Origin: Plantago ovata
Taxonomy: Eukaryota > Streptophyta > Magnoliopsida > Lamiales > Plantaginaceae
Reading direction: 5' to 3'
Length of the DNA stretch: 64,000 bases
Assembly (NCBI GenBank): GCA_028274465.1
Contig: CM051455.1
Span: forward strand, 102,422,942 to 102,486,941
Numbering within the stretch: position 1 is the first letter of the stretch; each line of letters begins with the position of its first letter. Shown piece after piece: positions 55,405-64,000 of this stretch. A program made the translations under genes and the position numbers. Below the pieces are notes generated by a model. It had not been told where the DNA came from and made no database searches. It saw only the letters and a program-made list of their open reading frames with translations.

Positions 55405-56903
55405 AACTCCCCAAACCGAACCTTTGCTTGTCCTCAAGCAACTAAGCTAGACTCTAATACAAAAAACATGCAAGACTCAAAATGGAGCTTCATGCCAAAT
55501 AAAATGAACTAATCTACTGAATCTACCAAATAACATATGAACAAAAACCATATGAATCAAAGCATGAATATAGGTTGAAGAATACCTCGATTGACTTATA
55601 CACATCCTCATAAGCACTTATGTCAAGACAAGATAGTCTCTCGTAACATTCTCTACCTGGACCTAGTCAGTGACGACGTAACGATGCATGCGAAGATACG
55701 AATGGTTGCCCCGTGCCTATGAAACTGAGGACTTACTGCTGTTCCACCATGTTAAGACTTTCCCTCAAAAGAGGTCGAACCAGTACTGGCTCTCATCAAA
55801 CGAAGGAGGGTTCCCTATAAAAGATAACACTCCCCTATTCTACCCATCTCTCAATTAAAGTCTTAAGCTATTCACCACTTCCTGAATGGCAGGACGAGGG
55901 TGGTCTAGAACAGATGACACTCAAGACAAAAAAGATAAAAGATAAAAAACATGATTACGAACAATGCAAAAATGGAAAAGACTCAACACTTTGCTAAACT
56001 GCTATTTGGCTTCCTCTTTTTTGGACCCTTCTTTTCTTTTTTGGGGTCTTTTTTTCTTTCCAGATTGTTCCTTTTTTTCTTTTCTCCTTTTTTTTCTGGA
56101 AGTTTTCTTTCTCTTTTTTTTTTCGATTTTTTTCTAGCAGCAGTAGCATAACAAAAAGAGAAACAAAATGACTCACACGACTTCCCCAAACCTATTCGAA
56201 AGAATAGGTTGGAGTACAAAATTTACGGAAAAGGAAAAATAAACTCACGATACGAAAATGAAAAACAGAAACAAGTCTACGATGGTGTAACCCCCTCCCC
56301 AAACCTATTCGGAAGAATAGGTTATAAACAAAGGATCACACAACCTCACACTACCTCCTTCCTAGGCATTTAGCAATCTCAAAGCATGGTGAAGACTTGT
56401 TGCCTCTTAGGTACATAATTACTCGGGAAAATAACCATAAGATCCTAACATGCATCATCCTATTATAAAGGCCTTCGTGAACCGCAGTAGAGAAAACACC
56501 ACTAAGTGATGTCGAGACTACCTAGCTCAACTAAGTGCAATACATAAATGTGACAAGCCAAGCGAGAAAAACTTCAAACAAATTCATAGAGATGAAGCAT
56601 ACGATTAATGGCATAGCTAGCTGATCTACCCAATAAAAAAGTTCCAAAAAATTCGGCAATAAACTCCATATAAAACATGCAAAACTATCCTAGGAAAGCA
56701 GTAAACGTGCAAATGCAAAAAATTTCACGAGTTTTTCATAAGCAAGATAAGTATAGAGATAACCAGCGATAACCTCCTCCCCAAACCTGAACGTCGTCGC
56801 TCGTCCCGAAGCCGAAAGTGGATCGAAGGTGAGAGCTAATGCTTGTATAAGTTACCTATAATACTCAATCAAACTCGTGAAAAAAAAAACAAAACAAAAC
56901 ACA
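55405..56903 (-). other. 3' UTR and polypurine tract of D
   Basis: Minus strand. It holds the region shared with A (cctcctccccaaacctgaac on plus, near 56775), twin hairpins (56304-56321 and 56191-56208, both perfect stems), a purine-rich tract (56012-56140) and the polypurine tract with GGTTTGGGGA at 55405-55425. No gene. Confidence 0.8.
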
Positions 56904-58201
56904 CTAACCTTTAGTGGAGGCAGTAAGGGTAAGCTCAAGGTGATCAACCTCCCTTTGATCACTAGATATCTCGAAGTACGGTTTCACTCGCTGGCCATTT
57001 ACCTTGAAGGTATTGCCCGTCTTTGGATCGAAGAGTTTAACAGCTCCAAGGGGAGCAACTTCGAGAATTTCGTACGGTCCATCCCAACGAGTACGGAGCT
57101 TTCCAGGGAATAGTCGAAGGCGAGAATTAAACACCAAAGCTTTTTGTCCAGGAATCAATTCCTTACGTACTATACCACGATCGTGATATTTCTTAGTACG
57201 TTCCTTGTAGATCTTGGCATTCTCATAAGCACCTAGTCGCAATTCATCAAGCTCATCTAGTTGCAACAATCGTTCCTCACCAGCCTTTTCCATATCAAGA
57301 TTGAGTGTTTTAATGGCCCAATACGCCTTGTGTTCTAGTTCTACGGGAAGATGACATGCTTTCCATACACAAGTCTGTACGGAGTTGTCCCGATCACCGT
57401 CTTGTAGCTCGTCCTGTATGCCCAAAGTGCATCATTCAATTTTCCTGCCCAATCCTTTCTACTAGGCTTCACCACTCGCTCCAGGATCTTCTTGATTTGA
57501 CGGTTGCTGACGTCGACTTGCCCCGATGTTTGTGGGTGATAAGGTGTAGCGACACTATGGTGGACACTGTATCTCTTAAGAAGGGAAGCAAATGTTCTAT
57601 TGACGAAGTGTGACCCTCCATCGCTGATGATTGTCCTAGGGCACCCAAATCTCGAAAATATTACTTCCTTTAAGAACTTCATAACTACTGCACCGTCATT
57701 CGTTCTTGTAGGAATTACCTCTACCCATTTAGTCACATAGTCCACTGCAACAAAAATGTATTCATAGCCTCCACTGTTTGGAAATGGTCCCATAAAATCA
57801 ATGCCCCATACATCGAAAGGTTCTACCACTAGATTCCCTTGAAGGGGCATTTCATCTTTCTTGCCAATACCGCCAGCTCGTTGACATGGGTCACAATTCT
57901 TCACAAAACTTCGAGCATCTTTGTATATTGTTGGCCAGAAAAATCCTGCCTGCAGTACCTTGCGTGCCGTCTTCAATCCACTGTAGTGCCCTCCACAGTT
58001 AAGCTCATGGCAATGGCTCAGTACACTTTGTTGTTCTTCTTGTGGCACGCATCTCCTTAGAATCCCATCAGCTCCTTCCTTGAATAGATGTGGATCATCC
58101 CATATGTAAGTCCTGCATTTCTTGGCAAGAGCTCTCTTGTCTGAAGCTGAAAAGTTAGTGGGGCAAACATTCATAGCCAAATAGTTTACAATATCTGCAT
58201 A
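56904..58201 (-). pseudogene. Integrase of D
   Basis: Follows RNase H in frame after a TGA at 58202-58204. Zinc-binding part [13 protein letters not shown] and CDPCQRAG (about 58020-57880). First Asp WGIDFMG (57789-57808), second Asp SDGGSHF (57605-57628). At the third catalytic place the text reads [10 protein letters not shown]: the expected Glu is Asp (codon 57514-57512). A single-base loss near 57358-57363 shifts the frame. The C-terminal part continues in the frame of 57425-56904, with GQKALVFNSRLRLFPGKLRT and WDGPYEIL. Confidence 0.88.
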
Positions 58202-60355
58202 TCATGGTTCCTCATTGGCCTTCATTAGATGCTCATCGGGGAGGTCTTCATTGATGGGTATCGGATCAATAGGAATATTAGGTATTCTAGATAAATGATC
58301 TGCTACTAAATTCTCCCTACTAGCTCTATGCACTATGGTCAAATCAAAGTCTTGCAGCAAAAGGACCCAAAGGATTAATCTAGGCTTAGAATCTTGCTTA
58401 GCTATCAAATGTCTCAAGGCAGCATGATCAGTATGGACATTTACAGGATGTCCAATTAAGTAAGACCTAAACTTTTGTAAAGCAAAGACAACAGCTAAAA
58501 ACTCCTTTTCAGTAGTTGTATAATTAACCTGTGCAGAGTCTAGAGTCTTACTAACATAATAAATCACACGATACTGCTTATCAACTTTTTGGCAAAAAAC
58601 AGCACCCATAGCAAAATTCGAAGCATCACACATAATTTCGAAAGGAAGATTCCAGTCAGGCGGCACAACAATGGGGGCAGAAACAAGCTTTTCCTTAAGA
58701 GTATTAAAAGCAACTAGGCATTCATTAGAGAAATGGAAAACCACATCTTTAGGAAGCAAGCTACTTAAAGGTTTAGCAATTTTCGAAAAATCTTTAATAA
58801 ACCTCCTATGAAAACCTACATGGCCAAGAAAAGATTGCAATTCTTTCACGCAAGTAGGTGGGGGAAGTTTTTCAATGATTTCTATCTTAGCCCTGTCTAC
58901 CTCAATACCTCTTTCAGAAACTACATGCCCTAGAACAATGCCTTCTCTAACCATATAATGACTCTTCTCCCAGCTTAAGGCCAAGTTGCATTCAATGCAC
59001 CTTTTCAAAACTAGATCTAGTCTTTGTAAGCATTCATCAAATGAATCACCGAAAAGGGAAAAATCATCCATGAAAACTTCAACAAATTTAGTTACCATGT
59101 CAGAGAAAACAGAAAGCATGCACCTTTGAAAAGTGGCGGGAGCATTGCATAGTCCAAATGGCATCCTCCTATAGGCAAATGTTCCGAATGGGCAAGTGAA
59201 TGTCGTCTTCTCCTGATCCTTCGGTGCAATCGGAATCTGGTAGAAACCTGATAAACCATCAAGAAAACAATAGAACTTCCGCCCCGCAAGGCGGTTTAGC
59301 ATGTCATCTATAAATGGTAAAGGGAAGTGATCTTTTTTAGCGGCGGCATTTAATCTTCTGTAGTCAATGCACATCCACCATCCAGTGGTCTTCCTAACCG
59401 GTACCAATTCTCCCTTCTCATTCTCTTCCACCGTGACTCCCGATTTCTTAGGAACTACATGTACCGGGCTCACCCATCGACTATCTGGAATGGGGTAAAT
59501 CATATCAGCATCTAACAACTTGATCATTTCCTTTTTTACCACCTCTTGCATTGCTGGATTTATCCTTCGCTGAGGTTGCCTAACAGGTTTGGCATCTTGT
59601 TCTAGAGTTATGTTGTGAACGCATCTTGTAGGGCTTATTCCTTTGATATCGCTGATCCCCCATCCTATAGCTGCGGAATTTTCCTTCAATACTTCAATCA
59701 GCTTACTTTCTTCATCGTCTGAGAGATGTGACGAGACAATCACAGGCTTTTTCCGATTTTCTCTTAAATACACATACTTGAGGTGCGCAGGAAGCGGCTT
59801 CAATTCTAAGCTAGGTTCTTCAGGAAACCCTCTTTCTTCTTCTTCTTCATCCAAAGGTTCAAGTACCTCTTCTCCCGCGGGGATTTTTGGGGTGCTATCC
59901 ATTATTTCCACTAGTTCCCTTGCTTCTTTGGTCATGTAACACGTCTCAGCTTGCATTGTTAGTGCTTCCTCAAGTGGTTCGCGGTCGCCATGGCTATGAT
60001 GAAATTCTGGAATTGCGGATTCGTACCAATCGATAAATTTTAATTCCTTCGCAACTTCCTTGTCTCTGACGCTGCATCCTACCAACTCAATCTTTTCGCC
60101 CATTACCTCCATAGTTATTTTCTTGCCCTTAAGTTCTAGGCATGTGTTGGTAGTTGCCATGAATGGTCTCCCCAGTAGTACTATGTGCTCACGGATATGG
60201 CTCTTTCCCTCGTCCGCGGATTTCATTACTACAAAATCAGCTGGGATTATCAATTTGTCCACTTTCACAAGGATGTCTTCTATTATCCCGACTGGCCTTT
60301 TCACACTTTGGTCCGCCATTTGGACCACCATATCAGTTGGTGTTAATTCTCCGAG
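58202..60355 (-). pseudogene. Protease (C-part), reverse transcriptase and RNase H of D
   Basis: Continues gag-protease in frame after the stop at 60356-60358; the first Met is at 60331. Residues 1-110 are the protease C-terminal part ([22 protein letters not shown]). RT has [40 protein letters not shown] and the catalytic FMDDFSLFG (FMDD codons at 59073-59062, about residue 420). RNase H has [14 protein letters not shown] and [13 protein letters not shown]. It ends at a TGA at 58202-58204 where the frame stays open into integrase. RT itself is uninterrupted (709 codons). The FMDD box is usual for Athila. Confidence 0.92.
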
Positions 60356-62035
60356 TTACAGGGCCTTGTACACCGAATACGGCATTAAGTTAATGCTAGC
60401 TCCTAAGTCAAGCATTGCCTGCGTAGTTCGTCCATTCCCTAAGGCTATGTCGATGATGAAGCTGCCAGGATCCTCTTTCTTCATCGGCAATCCGGCAATC
60501 GAGTTGACCGTTTCAACCCCATTCACTTCCTTTCCTGAAGTAATCCTTTTGTTCTTGATCTCACGAAATAATTTCGTATAAGTTGGAATATTCTGGATCA
60601 ACTCTAAGAGTGGCACATTGACCTCCACCTTCGACAGTCTTTGGAATAGGGGTGAATCTTGAATATCCTTCTTGACTGGTTTGATCCGACTCAGGTATGG
60701 CACATGTGGCTTCGGAGGTACATATGGATTGGAAGATTTGTGGAGTCCTCCTGGCATACTGGTTCCTTCCTCGGCTTCATCAACATCTATGTCTATCACA
60801 AATGGTCTTGGTTCATCATTCTTTCCTGGAACTTCTTGAGGTTCTTCTGGACTTCCGCCAACCTCTTGTTCTGTACTTGCCCCTCTATTATTGACCTCAG
60901 TAGATTCCGCCCGCTTAGGACGTACAAAGTTAGGAATTTTGGTCATCTTGCCTCCTCGGAGCAGTAGATTCACCTCTTCGTACTCATTCTCCTCGGTAGC
61001 ATCAGCTGGAGGCTGCTCGGGATCAGCTTCAGTTATCTCTTCGGCAGGACTAGGATTGTCCTGTTCCCTGGAGTCGGGAGGTGATTCGCTCGTCACCTCG
61101 GGTGGTTTGCTCACTACTTCCGGTGGGGTATCCTCGACTTCATTACCACACCTTCCACACTTTAGTAGGCTAACCTCTTTGATCAGTTGCTCAGTTACTT
61201 CGATCGCTTCAAAAGCCTTCTCGATGCGAAGATTGTTCTCAACCTGCCCTGCGTGTGCTACTTCGAAGACACTCTCAATGGCTTTGATTCCTGCGTAAAA
61301 TGCAAGTTCCTCCTCCTCACTGAGGTCTTCGTCCTCAGAATAGCTGTCGTGTACCCCCTCAGTTTCGTCTTGATTTGAGTATATGTTGGCGACTTCGTTC
61401 GACATGATTTTCTCGGATTGTGCAGATCCATTGGCGTACGTTTGAAAGACCTTCACTGCCTCTTCAACTGTACATTCTTCCAAACCTTTACATACCCCAT
61501 CTATTTGAAGCCTAACTTCATCTCGTAGTCCTCTAACAAAAAACCAAATCAGCTCCCCATCGTCGAAACGGTGGTGGGGGCACTCACGTTTATACAGCTC
61601 AAAACGTTCATAGGTGTCACAGAACCGCTCGTATTCTCCTTGCTTGAAGTATTCGATCCGATTCCGTAGTGCAATTGTCTCATGGTAAGGCATGAAACGT
61701 GCCAACAACTCCTCCACTACTTGGCTCCAGGTCTTCAGTGATCCGGGTGCTAACCTTGCTATCCATATCCTCGGTTCATATCCCAAAGCAAAAGGAAATA
61801 ATTTCCTGCATAATTGATCCTCGGTGAATCCTTTTGCGAGAACCTTTGCTATCTCCTCTTCATAGGATCTGATGAAGCTTATTGGATTCATATCCTCTCC
61901 TTCTTCGAACCTTGGTATCCTTCTCACTATGGTGCTTGTTACCTCGTACCCTGATAACTCTTCTTCCAAGTATATAGCTGACCCCCTCCTGACTTGCGAG
62001 AATGTCGGTGTGAAGCGGGCTTTTAAGGTCGTCAT
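60356..62035 (-). CDS. gag and protease start of D (559 aa), ends at an in-frame TAA
   Basis: Starts at 62035 (TTLKARFTPTFSQVRRGSAI). Gag core at residues 50-190 with FPFALGYEPRIWIARLAPGS, CPHHRFDDGELIWFF and VRGLRDEV. A long acidic, Pro/Glu-rich linker follows with a CGRCGN remnant but no full CCHC knuckle. Protease active site DLGASINLMPYSVYKAL is close to the end; Athila proteases have Leu in place of Thr there. A TAA at 60356-60358 cuts the protease, while the same frame continues behind it. Different from the A-C gag apart from the core pattern. Confidence 0.88.
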   Translation of the reverse strand: MTTLKARFTPTFSQVRRGSAIYLEEELSGYEVTSTIVRRIPRFEEGEDMNPISFIRSYEEEIAKVLAKGFTEDQLCRKLFPFALGYEPRIWIARLAPGSLKTWSQVVEELLARFMPYHETIALRNRIEYFKQGEYERFCDTYERFELYKRECPHHRFDDGELIWFFVRGLRDEVRLQIDGVCKGLEECTVEEAVKVFQTYANGSAQSEKIMSNEVANIYSNQDETEGVHDSYSEDEDLSEEEELAFYAGIKAIESVFEVAHAGQVENNLRIEKAFEAIEVTEQLIKEVSLLKCGRCGNEVEDTPPEVVSKPPEVTSESPPDSREQDNPSPAEEITEADPEQPPADATEENEYEEVNLLLRGGKMTKIPNFVRPKRAESTEVNNRGASTEQEVGGSPEEPQEVPGKNDEPRPFVIDIDVDEAEEGTSMPGGLHKSSNPYVPPKPHVPYLSRIKPVKKDIQDSPLFQRLSKVEVNVPLLELIQNIPTYTKLFREIKNKRITSGKEVNGVETVNSIAGLPMKKEDPGSFIIDIALGNGRTTQAMLDLGASINLMPYSVYKAL

Positions 62036-62260
62036 GCCTGGAAATCTGTATCAGGAGTAACTCAAAACTAAAAATTAGCCTCGTTAGAAATTTCGAAAAT
62101 CGAGAAAATTTCTGGATATCGAATACTACTAAAGCTAGGAAAGGAGTATTAGAAACAGACTAGGAAAGGAGTATCAGAGAAAGATTGAAAACTAAATCTA
62201 ATAGAATTAGGAATCTAAAGCTGTAAATAAAAACAAATTAAATAGAAAAAAGGAGTATAG
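62036..62260 (-). other. Leader of D between primer site and gag
   Basis: Untranslated, no ORF. It holds the near-repeat ctaggaaaggagtat twice (about 62135 and 62160), also seen in the A, B and C leaders. Confidence 0.6.
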
Positions 62261-62278
62261 TCCCCGGCAACGGCGCCA
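62261..62278 (-). other. tRNA-Asp primer-binding site of D
   Basis: TGGCGCCGTTGCCGGGGA on the minus strand, identical to that of A. Confidence 0.88.
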
Positions 62279-62281
62279 ATT

Positions 62282-63541
62282 TGATGAACGTTGTCAAGGT
62301 CAATCAAATAATTTGTAATTAGCCAAAGGCAATCCACAAGTACAACGAAAACCGTAGTGTAGTAGCAGAATGACTCGAGTGTCGTTCTCTCAGGACTATA
62401 ACTAGCTTTATCTATTTAACAAGAGAATATAAAACAGCAGACAGATAACAATAGGGGGTTTCTAGCAGATAATGGAGATTGGTGATAGTATGGTCCTTCT
62501 TAGCATAATGGGTCGATAATCATGCATAAATTCCTCGGTCTTGCATAGAGATCTTTGAATCAATCTAGTGTCCTGTTGTAAGTATTAAGCACTACGAAGA
62601 TAATCTGGTCTGAGTAGTCAATCACGGTTGTCCTAATGTGTTCCGTAATTATTCAACACTACGAATATAATTGGTCTGATGGTCGACTAGTGTCCAATTG
62701 TGCATAATGATCAATACAACATACGAGAATTTTGGTTACAACTGATCAACGAAATAAAGCAATGACACGGAGTATAATGCGTGATATAGCCATTAGCATG
62801 ATTATCTTCCCTTGCTAAGAATTCACATACTACTACCAATGATAAGTTTAGCTACTCATATTATGCATGCAATCAACAGAAATCATAGAAGAAAACATAT
62901 TGAAAGATAAATAAAATAAGTAGTTAAAACTGTAAGATACAAAGTTACCGAATGTTGTCAATCTCCGGATGATTGCGGTCCTACGAGCTCCAAACTGCTA
63001 TGAAAAAGTATCCCCTAAGCTACGGAACTCCCAGGACAGGCCCCGAGAAGTTCCTACCTAAAACTATAGAGAGAGGTGAGAAAGTAGGCTTGGAAAGATA
63101 TGATTTTCGGAGAAAAAACTCAGCACTATATATAGGCCCCGAAATAGCCCGCGGCGGTTCGCCCCTCAGTGCGGCGGTTCGCCCCACAGTTATTTCGCGG
63201 AATTTCCGCGTTTTCGACGCGGTTTTGGATTTCTTCACCTTTTCGGACTCGGTTTATGACTTCTAGTAGCCTTCTAATCTCCAGATTCGGCCCCTAGACT
63301 CCAAATCCTATCCGGAAACCTTCAGATACTCCAAATAGGCTTCTAGAACCCCAATTCCTTGTAGACTTCAATATAATTGCCCGGAAATCTCCGAATTTCA
63401 ACCAAAACCTGTAAAATAAAATCTAAAGGGAAACGTGACACTATTCTAATAAAATGTACTAAAATATAGCTAAATTAACATAGAGGATAGCTAAAATAGG
63501 TGAAAAAGACTCGAATGAAAGTGTAAAATACACAATCATCA
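62282..63541 (-). repeat. 5' LTR of D
   Basis: On plus, tgatgaacgttgtcaagg ... cacaatcatca. TATA at about 63126-63136 and two GC palindromes (63150-63187). Confidence 0.95.
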
Positions 63542-63546
63542 AACAA

Positions 63547-64000
63547 TAAGCAAGGTGTGTCCGTGTACTGTAAGAAGCGAAACACAATGGGGTGCAAGTG
63601 GAAACTTTCTGGGACTGAGAAAAAGATTAATGGTGTGATGGAATATTTCTTGATCAATAGCGGGGTGCTTGTGCATGACTGCAACAGTTTGTTGATGAAG
63701 GATGATAGTTCTCGCTTCACACCCAAAATGATAGTTGCAATGGTATTGGAGAATGTTAAGCAAAATCCTGGTATCAATGGGAAGGCAGTGGAGAACTTGA
63801 GGTCGACTAAATATGGGATGACTGTTAATTATATTAAGGTATGGAGAGCACTTCAGATTTATAGAGATAAGATTTATGTTACTATTATAAAGTTATTATA
63901 AGATCAATTACATTTGTTGTACAAGTGTATTTACCTTACTGGTTATGTGGCAATGTGTATCAATGTCAGGGCTGTTTCCGGTGGCTTTTGGAATAGTGGA
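63547..64000 (+). pseudogene. MULE-2 transposase, middle part with deletion
   Basis: Continues the transposase behind D: CKKRNTMGCKWKLSGTEKKI and on to YIKVWRALQIY. Compared with MULE-1 about 250 bp are then missing (after 63864), including the catalytic FIDATSLKGKYKG segment and the intron donor. The intron and the beginning of the next exon (GGCTGTTTCCGG, near 63970) are present to the window end. Confidence 0.8.

Larger units (their letters stand above)
54145..63541 (-). mobile_element. Athila-type retrotransposon D with full pol (damaged autonomous element)
   Basis: Bounded by the target duplication aacaa (54140-54144 and 63542-63546). Both LTRs are 1260 bp and differ at few sites. Minus strand order: LTR, tRNA-Asp primer site, gag, protease, RT, RNase H, integrase, 3' UTR, polypurine tract, LTR. 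LTRs, primer site and 3' UTR are those of A-C, the gag-protease is not. Pol has two stops and a frameshift. Confidence 0.95.
50428..64000 (+). mobile_element. Second MULE copy (MULE-2), split by a solo LTR and by element D
   Basis: MULE pieces lie at 50428-50716, 53360-54144 and 63542-64000, and line up with 7324 down to about 5566 of MULE-1. The flank is also shared, so this copy came by duplication of the locus and not by an independent jump. The remainder is beyond the window. Confidence 0.85.

Overview
This is plant nuclear DNA, most likely from a eudicot and most likely repeat-rich heterochromatin. Nearly all of it is transposable elements nested in one another, and no intact host gene is visible. 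The lineages are typical of plants: Athila-type and Tat-type Ty3/gypsy LTR retrotransposons, a probable Sirevirus (Ty1/copia) fragment, a Mutator-like element (MULE) and a long solo LTR. The only recognisable host-gene sequence is the 5' part of a cytosolic glutaminyl-tRNA synthetase (GlnRS) gene, present as three broken copies.

Layout. 1-1887 is a truncated Tat element (minus strand). 1888-3213 is a GlnRS fragment with exons 1-4. 3508-7324 is a MULE with a 9-bp target duplication. 7637-7887 is another GlnRS 5' fragment, cut by a probable Sirevirus 3' end (7888-10803). 10804-16072 holds an Athila LTR scrap, an LTR of a second Tat-like element (E), a 100-N gap, and the decayed 5' half of E in the opposite orientation. 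16073-20464 is Athila-type element A (minus), with element B (20465-28530, plus) inserted in its LTR. 28531-32805 is an inverted copy of 1-4828. It runs into a Tat element G (30897-50337), which has its own antisense gene and is split by Athila-type element C (39956-48156, target duplication tcaac). From 50338 to the end is a second MULE copy, interrupted by a solo LTR (50717-53359, target duplication tgttt) and by Athila-type element D (54145-63541, target duplication aacaa).

How the parts relate. A, B, C and D share near-identical 1.25-kb LTRs, a tRNA-Asp primer site and much of the 3' untranslated region. Only D carries reverse transcriptase, RNase H and integrase. A, B and C carry only gag and protease, and that cassette is strongly diverged from D's. 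They look like a non-autonomous family that would need polymerase and integrase from D-like elements. C's gag-protease frame is open from end to end, while D's pol is broken by two stops and one frameshift and has an altered integrase acidic residue.

History inferred from nesting: the MULE entered sequence next to or inside a GlnRS fragment; that unit was repeated; G inserted between units and lost the start of its 5' LTR with neighbouring spacer; the G-GlnRS-MULE block was duplicated in inverted orientation; A, B, C, D and the solo-LTR element then landed in it. This is a reading by eye. No alignment or database search was run.
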